This document shows, piece after piece, positions 21,677 to 30,009 of a DNA stretch of 37,902 nt (the first letter of the stretch is position 1; every line of letters starts with the position of its first letter). The position numbers and the translations under genes are program-made. The notes beneath the pieces are model-generated. The model had not been told where the DNA came from and did no database searches. It was given only the letters and a program-made list of their open reading frames with translations. Source of the stretch: an uncultured Eubacteriales bacterium (GTDB lineage Bacteria; Bacillota; Clostridia; Christensenellales; Aristaeellaceae); the NCBI GenBank assembly GCA_902789365.1, contig CADANQ010000020.1:1598-39499 (forward strand), read 5' to 3'.

Positions 21677-24600
21677 TTATTCGAAAAGGGAAAGGATGTC
21701 CTTGTCGGTCAGGCGGGCGGGCATTTCCTCGCCGGGGGTGATCAGCCGGTCGAACATCCGGCGCTTGCGCTCGCTCATGCTGAGCACCTGTTCCTCGATG
21801 GAGGAGTGCATGATCAGCTTCCATACCTCCACCTTGCGGGTCTGGCCGATGCGGTGGGCGCGGCCGGTGGCCTGCTCCTCGGCGGTGGGGTTCCACCAGG
21901 GGTCGTAATGGATCACCATGTCGGCGCCGGTCAGGTTGAGTCCGGTGCCGCCGGCCTTGAGGCTGATCAGGAATATCTCTCCCTCGCCGGAATTGAAGCG
22001 CTCGGTCAGGTCCAGGCGCTCGGCGGCGGGGGTCTCGCCGTCCAGGTACAGCGTGCGGTAGCCCTCCTCCTCCAGGCGCGTGCGGATGAAACGCAGCATG
22101 GATGTGAACTGGCTGAACAGCAGGATGCGCTTTTTCATGGCCACCGCCTCGGGCAGCAGGTCCATCAGCATTTCCAGCTTGCCGCTGGCCCCCCGGTATT
22201 CGGGGAGGCAGAGGCGGGGATGGCAGCAGATCTGCCTCAGCTCCGTAATGGCGCTGAGCACCTCGCCCCGCCCACGGCCCAGGCCCCTGTCCGAAAGGAT
22301 GCGGCGGACGCGGTCCTTTTTCTGCAGCAGGGCCGCGTCGTAGATCTGCCGCTGTTCCTGGCTCATCTCGGCCATCAGGACGGTTTCCTGTTTTTCGGGC
22401 AGCTCGCCCAGGACGTCCTTTTTGACGCGGCGCATCAGGAAGGGCCGGATGCGGCGCCGCAGGCTTTCCTCGTTGCCGCCGTCGCCCCAGCGGTGCATAA
22501 ATTCGCTGTAATCCGGAAGATACCCCGGAAGGACGAAATCAAACAGGCTCCACAGTTCGCCGGCGTGGTTTTCCATGGGCGTGCCGGTCAGGGCCACCCG
22601 GGTGCGGGCCCGGATGCGCTTGACGGCGTGGGCCCCCACGCTCTGGGCGTTCTTGACGTGCTGCGCCTCGTCCAGCACCGCGTAGCGGAAGGTGATTTCG
22701 CCCAGCAGGTCGATGTCCCTGCGGATCAGCGGATAGGAGGTGATCACCACGTCGGGCCCGCCGGGCAACAGGATCTTTTCGATCTGCTCCCTGCGGGCGT
22801 TCTGGCTTCCGCCGATCAGCATCACGCTGAGGGAGGGGGCGAAGCGGCGGATTTCGCTGAGCCAGTTGTAGGTCAGGGTGGTGGGGGTCACCACCAGGGA
22901 CGGAAGGCGCTCCTCCTCGTCCATGCGGCTGCGCAGAATGGCGCTGATCATCTGCACGGTCTTGCCCAGGCCCATTTCGTCGGCCAGGATGCCGCCCAGG
23001 CCCATGGCATGCAGCGTCCACAGCCAGGAAAAGCCCCGCTTCTGGTATTCCCTGAGGCAGGAAAGGGGCGGCTCCGGCGTCTCGCAGCGCATGTCGGACA
23101 GGTCCCTGGCGGCGGCGTCTTCCTCCACCGGCAGCGCTTTTTCCCGGATCAGCGCGGCGAAGTAGGCGGCGCGGCAGGCCCCCAGGTCGTCCTCCCGGCC
23201 GGTGCGCTCCGCCGCCTCGGTAACGGCCTCCGCCATCTCCTGCCAGTTTTCGGCGCCCTCCAGGTCGATGAAGGTGCCGTCCCGGAAGCGGAAATACCTG
23301 CGCCGCCTGCGCAGCGCCTCCATCAGGGGCAGCAGCTCCTCGATGCGGTCCTCGCCGTTCTGCATTTCCAGGCGCAGACTGCCCCCGGAAAAGCTCAAAA
23401 AGCCCTTCAGGGCCGATTTGCGTACGGTGATGCGCCTGAAATCCCGGCTCATGAACACGTCGCAAATCCCGCCCAGGCGCGCGGCGCCGGCGGTGACGAA
23501 ATCCCATATCCTGTCCGGCATGCGCAGGTAGACCTTTCCGCCCTGCACGTGGAAGCCGTCCCGGGCCAGCTCGTCCAGAATGGCGTATTCCTTTTTGACG
23601 TCGCGGATGATCAGCATCCGTTTTTCGTCGCTGGCCGGGTTGAAGGGGTCGATCTCCATTTCGCCGTAGCGGAACACCGTGCGGCAGGTGATATCGTTGC
23701 CCTCCCGGTCCAGGTATACCTCAGCCCGGAGCGGCAGGCGGACCATGCGCTTTTCCAGGTCCCCGCCGATGACCACCCGCTTGGTCTGCAGAAGGCCGGG
23801 CAGCAGTTCGGACAGCACCCGGGGCGAATCCTCGGGGGAAAACAGGAACAGCGCCTTCCCGTTTTTTGAGAACCGGGAAAGCACCTCCACCAGGGGGCGG
23901 TCCTTTTCGTTCACATACCGGATGGCGCCGTCGGCCCATACGAATTCGCTGCCGCATTTCAGGATGCGCAGGTCCGGCGGCACCTCGCAGGTCAGGCGGA
24001 TCTCCCGGGGCGAGCCGGAAAAGAAAAACGAAAAATCGCTCTGCATTTCGGGGATGCCGGGGCAGAGGACGCTTTCCGTTTCGGTCTTCATTTCGAATTC
24101 GGTGTTCCTCAGGGCCTCCAGCACCCGCCGGCCCATCAGCGGCTTCAGGTGCAGAATCTTTCCGGCGCTTTCGGCGGCGCTGTCGGAAAACTGGGCGCAG
24201 TATTCCGACAGGATGTCCAGAAGGTTCTCGCAGTCGTGGGAAAAGCGCATCCAGGAGGGCTTGTAGGTGAAGCCCTTGCCGAAGGACAGGTCCTCGCGGT
24301 TTTCCCGGGCCTCCAGAAAGCGGGGGATGGACCGCACCACGTAAAGCCGTTCCTCGCCCGCCTTCAGCGCGATGTAAAGCTCGCGGTTTTTGATCAGCAG
24401 CACGGGCCGCAGCAGCATCGTGTCCGAAACGGGCAGGAACCCCGTCACCGCGTCCAGGAGGGCGGGCGCAGAGGCGCGCATCAGGCTGCGCTCCATCTCC
24501 ACCGCCGCGCCGCTGCGGTTGGCCGCCAGCACCGCGGCCACGCAGTGCCTGCACCAGGGAACGCCGCAGCCGCACTGAGCGCCCTGGGGAGTGACGGAAA

Positions 24601-24748
24601 CCTGAAAGCGGCTGCCGTCCATGGCCGTATAGAGGGTCTCCTCCCCGGTCCGGGAGTTCTCCCTGACCATTGCCCGGCGGTACAGGAGCGCTCCCGCGGC
24701 AAATTCCTTTTCGCCGGCTTCTTCTCTCAGGGTGTCGTATGTCAGCAT
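21677..24748 (-). CDS. SWIM-domain SNF2-family helicase
   Basis: A 1023-residue SNF2/RapA-type DNA-dependent ATPase of Firmicutes. The N-terminus has a SWIM zinc motif, C59-x-C61 then C66-x-H68 (CGCGVPWCRHC). Next comes a long beta-rich region of the bacterial SNF2-associated type (about 150-540). The ATPase core shows Walker A ADEMGLGKTVQ near residue 590, DEAQ in place of DEAH near 693, TGTPMENHAGELWSLFDFV, and the C-terminal helicase lobe with LFSQFTSMLRFI, KAGGTGLNLTGAD and ATGRAHRIGQ near 965. It probably remodels nucleoprotein or recycles RNA polymerase; the target is unknown. The start is the ATG at 24748 with GGAGG 5 nt upstream; the longer frame from 24991 runs through a terminator-like hairpin and is rejected. 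Confidence 0.93.
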   Translation of the reverse strand: MLTYDTLREEAGEKEFAAGALLYRRAMVRENSRTGEETLYTAMDGSRFQVSVTPQGAQCGCGVPWCRHCVAAVLAANRSGAAVEMERSLMRASAPALLDAVTGFLPVSDTMLLRPVLLIKNRELYIALKAGEERLYVVRSIPRFLEARENREDLSFGKGFTYKPSWMRFSHDCENLLDILSEYCAQFSDSAAESAGKILHLKPLMGRRVLEALRNTEFEMKTETESVLCPGIPEMQSDFSFFFSGSPREIRLTCEVPPDLRILKCGSEFVWADGAIRYVNEKDRPLVEVLSRFSKNGKALFLFSPEDSPRVLSELLPGLLQTKRVVIGGDLEKRMVRLPLRAEVYLDREGNDITCRTVFRYGEMEIDPFNPASDEKRMLIIRDVKKEYAILDELARDGFHVQGGKVYLRMPDRIWDFVTAGAARLGGICDVFMSRDFRRITVRKSALKGFLSFSGGSLRLEMQNGEDRIEELLPLMEALRRRRRYFRFRDGTFIDLEGAENWQEMAEAVTEAAERTGREDDLGACRAAYFAALIREKALPVEEDAAARDLSDMRCETPEPPLSCLREYQKRGFSWLWTLHAMGLGGILADEMGLGKTVQMISAILRSRMDEEERLPSLVVTPTTLTYNWLSEIRRFAPSLSVMLIGGSQNARREQIEKILLPGGPDVVITSYPLIRRDIDLLGEITFRYAVLDEAQHVKNAQSVGAHAVKRIRARTRVALTGTPMENHAGELWSLFDFVLPGYLPDYSEFMHRWGDGGNEESLRRRIRPFLMRRVKKDVLGELPEKQETVLMAEMSQEQRQIYDAALLQKKDRVRRILSDRGLGRGRGEVLSAITELRQICCHPRLCLPEYRGASGKLEMLMDLLPEAVAMKKRILLFSQFTSMLRFIRTRLEEEGYRTLYLDGETPAAERLDLTERFNSGEGEIFLISLKAGGTGLNLTGADMVIHYDPWWNPTAEEQATGRAHRIGQTRKVEVWKLIMHSSIEEQVLSMSERKRRMFDRLITPGEEMPARLTDKDILSLFE

Positions 24749-24856
24749 AATATCCTCCGAATGCCCGAAAACGGGACCCGGCCGCGCATGCCGGGGGGAA
24801 ATCTTTCCTGCGGCGCGCCGAACCCGGACGGCCCGAAGGATCGGATCGGGCGGCCC

Positions 24857-24896
24857 AAAAAAAGACGCGCAAATCATGATAATTCGACGCGCGTCT
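24857..24896 (-). terminator. Terminator or attenuator in the SNF2 leader
   Basis: Minus strand: AGACGCGC, an 18-nt AT-rich loop containing a small palindrome, GCGCGTCT, then a run of T (7 A on the plus strand, 24857-24863). It lies about 110 nt before the helicase start. Either it ends an older transcript from the remnant ORF upstream, or it attenuates the helicase message starting from a TATGAT-like -10 at 24915-24920. Confidence 0.65.
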
Positions 24897-25000
24897 CCGT
24901 TTTCCTTCAGGACGATCATATGTGATTTTTCGAAATATCGCCGGTTGATGTCCGCGGTTATGTCCGGGAGGGAAATCATCCCCGGATACAAATCGTGAAT

Positions 25001-25213
25001 TCAGCCTTCTTTTTCGGTCATTCTGTCCGCGGCCGTCGGAAGATGCATCATATGATGGGATGTCATCGGCGTCAGAATCATGCCGCCGACCAGGTCCTCT
25101 ATCCTGTATGTATGCCAAAACAGCCAGCAGACCGGAACTGTTTTCGATCCGGCGTATTTCAAATCCGTATCCCAGGTTTCTCTCCGGACAAATTCATTCC
25201 GGTTGCCTTTCAT
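25001..25213 (-). pseudogene. Possible remnant of a DinB-like gene
   Basis: An open frame of 70 residues from an ATG at 25213 without a ribosome site. It includes CWLFWHTYRIEDLVGGMI, which recalls the WHxxRIED-type helix of DinB/DfsB four-helix proteins, where the His is a metal ligand. A full DinB protein is about twice as long, and neither flank supplies the missing helices. An intrinsic terminator lies about 105 nt past the stop, as expected for a former transcription unit. The family resemblance is weak; it may be chance. Confidence 0.28.
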
Positions 25214-25247
25214 CTTACACAAAGACGGCGCGGGACGCAATACCGCC

Positions 25248-25276
25248 TTGACATCGGGGGGAGGGTGTGGCATTCT
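25248..25276 (+). promoter_or_regulatory. Candidate promoter of the propeller-hemW unit
   Basis: A perfect TTGACA (25248-25253) with a poor -10, CATTCT, at 17 nt; a better TTTAAT lies too far at 23 nt. A GGGTCCG/CGGACCC hairpin (25314-25330) follows in the leader without a T-run. An activator may be required. Confidence 0.4.
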
Positions 25277-25357
25277 TTTAATGGGCAGTTATGCCTGACC
25301 GGCCGGGACGGACGGGTCCGGCGCGGACCCTTTAGGATATAACGGAGATACGGACAT

Positions 25358-26476
25358 ATGATGACATTTGGGCAAAGGCCCGAGGAACGGCAGCGGAAGA
25401 TTCTGGGGATCGCGGTGATCGCCGCGATCGTGATCGTGGTGGGCGCCTTCGCGCTGACGCTTCTGGGCGTCATCAATCCTTCCACGGCGATGAAAGCGGT
25501 GCACCTGAGATGCGCTTCCACCCAGAAGGTAACGCCCTTCGGCAATTCGGTGCTGTATTACGACGGGACCACCCTCTACTGCCTGAACGCGAACGGAACG
25601 GAGAAATGGTCCTTCACCTTGGGCTCCAACGCCGGCTTCAGCTGCGAAGGCGGGACGCTGGCCGCGTGGGTGGACAACCAGCTGTTTATTTTTGACGCCA
25701 ACGGCCGTTCCACCTACAACGACCATATCGCCGCCGGAAACGTGCAGTTCGTCCGGGCCGGAAGAAGGTACGTGGCCGCGGTGGTCGGGGACGGCACCAG
25801 CCCCACGCTGATCGTCAAGGACCTGGACGGCCTCACGGTGGACGAGGAGTACGAGGCGTACGAGGACATGATCATCCTGGACGCCGGCTTTTTCGGCGGC
25901 GGCGACTACCTTTGGGTCACGTCCCTGGACGTCTACGGCACGGTGCCCGCCACCACCATGCATACCATACGGGTCGGGCAGATGAACACGGGCGAGGCAT
26001 CCCTGGGCGAAAGCCTGTGCTACGCGGTCCGGTACGCCGGGGGCAAGCTGAACGTGGTCACCACCCGGCAGATGCTGGTTTACGATTATCAGTGCACCCA
26101 GGATAAAAACGCCACGGTGCTGGTGTACGGCTGGCGCCTGGCCGACTGGGCGGAATCCTCCGGCACGGCGGAAATGCTTTTTGCGCCTTCCCGCCAGCTG
26201 GAGGAGGACGCGGCCGTCACCGAGCTGCGCCTGGTCAGGGGCACGCGCGACGCAAGGATGACCCTGCCCACGGGCTGCGTGGGCGCCGCGCTGCACAATT
26301 CCAGGATCTACGCCTTTTCCGGGAACACGGTCTACAGGGCGTCCTACCGGGACAATCATTTTACGGCGCTGCCCCTGCCGCTTTCACGGCAGGTGACGGG
26401 CTATCTTGGCATGCTTGACAACGGCACGGCCCTTCTGTGCTGCGGCAACGACGTTTACGCGGTGAGCATGCCGTGA
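25358..26476 (+). CDS. Membrane-anchored propeller-like protein (DUF5711-like)
   Basis: A 372-residue protein with a short cytoplasmic N-terminus (MMTFGQRPEERQRK), one transmembrane helix at about residues 15-40, and an extracytoplasmic domain of repeated short beta-strands. Repeating patterns such as VLYYDGTTLYCLNANGTEKW, LFIFDANGRS, RIYAFSGNTVYRAS and ALLCCGNDVYAV resemble WD/PQQ-type propeller blades. It looks like the clostridial DUF5711 group, an assignment I hold with moderate confidence. No catalytic motif is visible. The stop overlaps the hemW GTG start (GTGA). GGAG stands about 10 nt upstream of the ATG pair at 25358. Confidence 0.72.
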   Translation: MMTFGQRPEERQRKILGIAVIAAIVIVVGAFALTLLGVINPSTAMKAVHLRCASTQKVTPFGNSVLYYDGTTLYCLNANGTEKWSFTLGSNAGFSCEGGTLAAWVDNQLFIFDANGRSTYNDHIAAGNVQFVRAGRRYVAAVVGDGTSPTLIVKDLDGLTVDEEYEAYEDMIILDAGFFGGGDYLWVTSLDVYGTVPATTMHTIRVGQMNTGEASLGESLCYAVRYAGGKLNVVTTRQMLVYDYQCTQDKNATVLVYGWRLADWAESSGTAEMLFAPSRQLEEDAAVTELRLVRGTRDARMTLPTGCVGAALHNSRIYAFSGNTVYRASYRDNHFTALPLPLSRQVTGYLGMLDNGTALLCCGNDVYAVSMP

Positions 26477-27588
26477 GGGAGATCGGGCTTTATCTGCACA
26501 TCCCCTTCTGCCTGAAAAAATGCGTTTACTGCGATTTTGCCTCCGTGGGCGGCGGGGAAAAGTTTTTTGCCCCCTACGAGGCCCGGGTCCTTGAGGAAAT
26601 CCGCCTTCGCGCCCGGCGGGACGTGACCGTCCGAACGCTGTATGTGGGCGGCGGGACGCCCTCCGCGGTTCCCGCGGGGATGATCCGGACCCTTCTGTCG
26701 GCCCTGCGTGAGGCGTTCCCCTTTGCGCCGGGGGCCGAGTGCAGCATGGAAATGAATCCCGGGACCGTCCGGGAGGACATGCTGGAGGCGATGCGCGAGG
26801 CGGGCGTCAACCGGGTGTCCATGGGCATGCAGTGCGCCCAGGACCGCCTTCTTGCGATGCTGGGCCGCCCCCACCGCTTTTCCGACGTGGCCGCGGGGGT
26901 CCGGATGCTCCGAAATTACGGGTTCGACAACCTGAATCTGGACCTGATGCTGGGCCTTCCCGGGCAGACGGAGGAAGACGTGGGGGAAAGCCTCCGAAAG
27001 GCCCTGGACCTGGGCGTAACCCACCTGAGCTGCTATGGGCTCATCGTGGAGGAGGGGACGGAGATGGCTCGCCGCGTCCGGGACGGGGAGTGGACGCTGC
27101 CGGACGAGGACACCGAAAGGAACATGTACGAAATGTGCCTTGAGGAGACCGCCCGGCGGGGCATGCGGCAGTACGAGATCAGCAATTTCGCGTATCCCGG
27201 CAGGGAATGCAGGCACAACGTGGACGTATGGAAGCGCGGCGAATATATCGGCGTCGGCTGCGCCGCGGCGGGCTTCATGGACGGCGTCCGCCGGCAGAAT
27301 CCCTCTTCCATCGAAGCCTATCTTCGGGGCGAAAAGCCTCATGAGGAGGTCATCGGGGAGGAGGACGCCATGTTTGAAAGCGTGATGCTGGGCCTCAGGC
27401 TCACCGAGGGCATCACGGACGGCGAGTTTTATTCCCGGCACGGGCGGACCCTTTCCGAGGTCTTCGGCCGGAGGTGGCAAAAGGCCCTGGACCTGGGGCT
27501 GCTCGAATACCGGGACGGACGCCTTCGGCTCACCCGCCGGGGCATGGATGTGCAGAACAGCGTTCTTGTGGACCTGATGCCCGACTGA
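26473..27588 (+). CDS. hemW: Radical SAM heme chaperone HemW
   Basis: A 371-residue member of the HemN/HemW family. The radical-SAM cluster motif is PFCLKKCVYCDF (Cys13, Cys17, Cys20), followed by YVGGGTPSAV and the EMNPGTV strand. VNRVSMGMQC and LDLMLGLPGQTEEDV are typical, and YEISNFAYPGRECRHNVDVWKRGEYIGVGCAA is the HemW-type segment. HemW inserts heme into partner proteins and is not a coproporphyrinogen oxidase. The start is the GTG at 26473, within the preceding stop (GTGA), with GGTGAG about 7 nt upstream, so it is translationally coupled. An earlier GTG at 26437 is in frame but adds non-homologous residues. Confidence 0.92.
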   Translation: MREIGLYLHIPFCLKKCVYCDFASVGGGEKFFAPYEARVLEEIRLRARRDVTVRTLYVGGGTPSAVPAGMIRTLLSALREAFPFAPGAECSMEMNPGTVREDMLEAMREAGVNRVSMGMQCAQDRLLAMLGRPHRFSDVAAGVRMLRNYGFDNLNLDLMLGLPGQTEEDVGESLRKALDLGVTHLSCYGLIVEEGTEMARRVRDGEWTLPDEDTERNMYEMCLEETARRGMRQYEISNFAYPGRECRHNVDVWKRGEYIGVGCAAAGFMDGVRRQNPSSIEAYLRGEKPHEEVIGEEDAMFESVMLGLRLTEGITDGEFYSRHGRTLSEVFGRRWQKALDLGLLEYRDGRLRLTRRGMDVQNSVLVDLMPD

Positions 27589-27624
27589 CCGAAGGCGCGG
27601 GGAACGAAAAAAAAACGGGAAGAA

Positions 27625-27639
27625 AACACGGTCCGTGTT
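27625..27639 (+). promoter_or_regulatory. Palindrome over the -35 of the SH3-protein gene
   Basis: AACACGG-T-CCGTGTT is a perfect 7-bp inverted repeat placed where the -35 should be for the TATAAA at 27649-27654. No TTGACA-like hexamer is present at that spacing. It may be a regulator site, or part of a weak hemW terminator (it is followed by CGTTTTC). Confidence 0.4.
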
Positions 27640-27676
27640 CGTTTTCTGTATAAAGGAAGACAGGGGAGGGTGGAAA

Positions 27677-28804
27677 ATGAAAAAAGGAACTGCGGTGTTT
27701 CTGGCTTTGATCCTTGTGCTCGGCTTTGCTTTTTCGGCGGCGCCCGCGCTGGCGGCGGGCGAATACGCCGTGGTCGTCAATACCGGCTATCTGAACGTGC
27801 GCAGCCAGCCCTCGGCCTCGTCCCAGTGGCTGGGCTCGGCGGTCCGGTCCTCCTGGGTGGAGGTGCTCTCCTCCGCCGCGGGCGGCTGGTATTACTGCCG
27901 GGTTGTCGACAGCGGCGTCAGGGGCTATATGAGCGGCACCTATCTTGCCATGGCCGGCTCCTCCGGCGGCGCGGGCGTCGGCGGGGACGGGACGGTTTCC
28001 AACAACGGCAGCTATGTGAACATGCGCTCCTATCCCAGCTACGGCGGCGCGGTCCTGGGCCAGGTGCCCAGCGGCACCGTGGTGCATATCCTGGCTGAGG
28101 AGAACGGCTGGTTTTATGTGCAGATGAACGGCGTTTACGGCTATATGCGCTCCGAATTCATCACGGCGTCCTCCGTTTCCCCGGGCGGGACAACGGCCCG
28201 GGTGAAGGCGGGCAGCCTCCGCCTCCGCGCCGCGCCCACCACCTCCTCGGCGGTCCTTGGGACCTACGGGACCGGGACGCTTGTTACGGTGCTCCTGAAG
28301 GGAAAGGTCTTCTGGCAGGTGCGGGTCAACGGCAAAACGGGCTTCATGGACTCCTCCTACCTTACCGAGGATGTTTCCCCCGCGCCGGTTCCTCCCGTTC
28401 CGGTTTCCGGGCCCTATGCCGTCGTGGGCGGCGCCGTCGGGCTGAACCTGCGGGTGACTCCCGCCCCCTCGGCCTCCGTGGCGGCGGTGCTCAGCCCCGG
28501 CACCCGGCTGGACCTGCTTTTCCAGGGTGAAACCTGGTGCAAGGTGCGGGTGAGCGGCGGCGGCAAAACGGGCTATGTGATGACCAAGTACATCACCCTT
28601 TACAACGCCCCGGCAACGGCCCTGAAAACGGTGACCAATCCCGGGTCCTACGTCAACCTCCGCAAAGGCGCGGGGCAGTCCTACGGCGTGATGCAAAAGG
28701 TGTGGGACGGCTCCATGGTGACGGTGGTCGTCCCCGGCGACGTCTGGTGCCAGGTGCGGTGGGGGACCCAGACGGGCTATATGATGACGCGCTTTCTGAA
28801 ATGA
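27677..28804 (+). CDS. Secreted protein with five bacterial SH3 domains
   Basis: A 375-residue exported protein. The signal peptide covers about residues 1-27 (MKKGTAVFLALILVLGFAFS, then an ALAAG cleavage region). Five SH3b repeats follow, each with an N-x-R-type core and a GYM/GFM close: GYLNVRSQPSASS, GSYVNMRSYPSYG, GSLRLRAAPTTSS, VGLNLRVTPAPSA and GSYVNLRKGAGQS. There is no amidase or peptidase domain, so it is probably a cell-wall-binding or adaptor protein. A proline-valine linker (PAPVPPVPV) separates repeats three and four. The ATG at 27677 has GGAGGG 6 nt upstream; the longer frame from 27635 would bury the signal peptide. Confidence 0.88.
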   Translation: MKKGTAVFLALILVLGFAFSAAPALAAGEYAVVVNTGYLNVRSQPSASSQWLGSAVRSSWVEVLSSAAGGWYYCRVVDSGVRGYMSGTYLAMAGSSGGAGVGGDGTVSNNGSYVNMRSYPSYGGAVLGQVPSGTVVHILAEENGWFYVQMNGVYGYMRSEFITASSVSPGGTTARVKAGSLRLRAAPTTSSAVLGTYGTGTLVTVLLKGKVFWQVRVNGKTGFMDSSYLTEDVSPAPVPPVPVSGPYAVVGGAVGLNLRVTPAPSASVAAVLSPGTRLDLLFQGETWCKVRVSGGGKTGYVMTKYITLYNAPATALKTVTNPGSYVNLRKGAGQSYGVMQKVWDGSMVTVVVPGDVWCQVRWGTQTGYMMTRFLK

Positions 28805-28820
28805 CTCCCGGCGCGGACAG

Positions 28821-28858
28821 AAAAAAGCGGAGCTCCCGGATGCGATCCGTCCGGGAGC
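28821..28858 (-). terminator. Terminator of the DJ-1/glutaredoxin unit
   Basis: Stem GCTCCCGGA / TCCGGGAGC around a 9-nt loop. On the minus strand it is followed by TCCGCTTTTTT. It lies 35 nt past the glutaredoxin stop and could also block the converging SH3-gene transcript. Confidence 0.65.
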
Positions 28859-28893
28859 CCTGCTGCGTTATGACGTCTCCGCAAGGGACGCGG

Positions 28894-29205
28894 TCAGCAG
28901 CCCTTCCTGCCGTTTTTGTGGTCATCTACCGAACAGGCGTTCGGAGAACCGTATTCGATCAGCCCCGCGTCGGCCGGGTCCAGGGAGACCCGCCCGTCCG
29001 CGAACACAAAGGCCGGGACGCCGATGTCCCCGATCTCCTTCATCCGGTCAAAAACGGGATTCGTGTCCCTGAGGTGCATAAAGGCGCTCAGGTTCCGGAC
29101 GTGTTTGCCGATGTCGATGTATTCAAACTCGTCCTCCCGTCCCGCGATCTGTTCATGGATAAAATCGCAATAGGGGCAGGTGGGCAATCCGTAGATTTTA
29201 ATCAT
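28894..29205 (-). CDS. Glutaredoxin-like thiol oxidoreductase
   Basis: A 103-residue thioredoxin-fold protein with the active site CPYC at residues 10-13 (IYGLPTCPYCDF) and the conserved cis-proline strand in IGVPAFVFADGRV. It is somewhat longer than classic glutaredoxins, with a Cys-containing, basic tail (NACSVDDHKNGRKGC). The start is the ATG at 29205 with AGGAGG 8 nt upstream; the frame continues upstream only as a shadow of the DJ-1 gene. It follows the DJ-1 gene by 19 nt, implying a joint role in thiol or aldehyde stress. The reductant is unknown. Confidence 0.85.
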   Translation of the reverse strand: MIKIYGLPTCPYCDFIHEQIAGREDEFEYIDIGKHVRNLSAFMHLRDTNPVFDRMKEIGDIGVPAFVFADGRVSLDPADAGLIEYGSPNACSVDDHKNGRKGC

Positions 29206-29224
29206 GCTTTGCGCCTCCTTTCGG

Positions 29225-29803
29225 TCATTCAAGGCAGGGCCCGTATACGATCTTCCGCCCCAGCGCCGCGGCTTTTTCCCCGCCGAGGAACCAGGCCGCG
29301 ATGGCCAGGCCGAAGGAGATGGAGGTGCCCATGCCCCGGGATGTGATGATGTTCCCGTCCGCGACGGCGTTCTCCCGGAGGATATTGGCGCCGCCCGCGG
29401 CCACTTTTTCCTCCCAGGAGGGGTTGCAGGCGGCATTGCGGCCCTTCAGCAGGCCCAGGTCGCTCAGGATGGAGGGCGCGGCGCAGATGGCCGCCACCGC
29501 CCGGTCCGCCCGCGCGGCGTGGGCGAGGATGCCATCCTCCAGCTTTTTGCAGGCCTTCAGGTTCAGCGTGCCGGGGATGCCGCCGGGCAGGATCAGCATG
29601 TCGTAATCCTCAAGGTCTTCGTCCTCGATGACGGAATCGCACAGGAAGGTGATCCCGTGGCTGGAGGTCACCAGGGGTTTGTCGGAAACGGAGATTTTTT
29701 TAAGCGGGATGCCGGCGCGGAAGCAAAGGTCCGCCACGGTCAGCGCCTCGATCTCCTCGCAGCCGTCAGCCATAAATATGGCGCCTTTTTTTTGTTCTGA
29801 CAT
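29225..29803 (-). CDS. DJ-1/PfpI family protein
   Basis: A 192-residue DJ-1-subgroup protein. The conserved acidic residue lies in MADGCEEIEAL (Glu16/17). The nucleophile elbow has Cys107 in VAAICAAPSIL, and LILPGGIPGTLNL and NIITSRGMGTSISFGLAI are family hallmarks. Members act as glyoxalase III, deglycase-type or redox-sensing proteins; which applies here is not readable from sequence. The start at 29803 has GGGAGG 7 nt upstream. It leads a two-gene unit with the glutaredoxin-like gene and is divergent from the M16 protease. Confidence 0.9.
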   Translation of the reverse strand: MSEQKKGAIFMADGCEEIEALTVADLCFRAGIPLKKISVSDKPLVTSSHGITFLCDSVIEDEDLEDYDMLILPGGIPGTLNLKACKKLEDGILAHAARADRAVAAICAAPSILSDLGLLKGRNAACNPSWEEKVAAGGANILRENAVADGNIITSRGMGTSISFGLAIAAWFLGGEKAAALGRKIVYGPCLE

Positions 29804-29849
29804 GGTTTTGCCTCCCAATGAAAATGATACGCGGCTTTTTAACGGCAAC

Positions 29850-29879
29850 ATTATACCAGCAAAAGGCGACGTCCGTAAA
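29850..29879 (-). promoter_or_regulatory. Promoter of the DJ-1/glutaredoxin unit
   Basis: Minus strand: TATAAT (29850-29855) with an extended TG element (TGGTATAAT) and a -35 candidate TTTACG (29874-29879) at 18 nt. The -10 is perfect. Confidence 0.75.
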
Positions 29880-29932
29880 GAGCGGCGCGGCGCGGCCGGC
29901 GCCATAAATATAGAGCGCGCGAAAAAACCATC

Positions 29933-29961
29933 TGTTCAATCACCGGCATCTGTGGTATAAT
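29933..29961 (+). promoter_or_regulatory. Promoter of the M16 protease gene
   Basis: TATAAT (29956-29961) preceded by TGG, giving the same extended -10 TGGTATAAT as the divergent gene; the -35 (TGTTCA) is weak. It lies 48 nt before the protease start. Confidence 0.72.
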
Positions 29962-30009
29962 GGCCGGGAAATTCTGTACGGTGAAAACCGTCAAAAGGAG
30001 AATCGGGAC

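Larger units (their letters stand above)
24749..25357. other. Intergenic region between divergent SNF2 and propeller genes
   Basis: About 600 bp of lower GC than its surroundings. It holds a terminator-like hairpin on the minus strand, a possible broken gene (25001-25213) and the candidate promoter and leader of the plus-strand gene, each listed separately. I see no intact gene. Confidence 0.6.

Noticed and set aside
24995-25342. A 115-codon plus-strand frame before the propeller gene
   Set aside because: It spans the candidate promoter of the next gene and has no ribosome site or recognisable domain.
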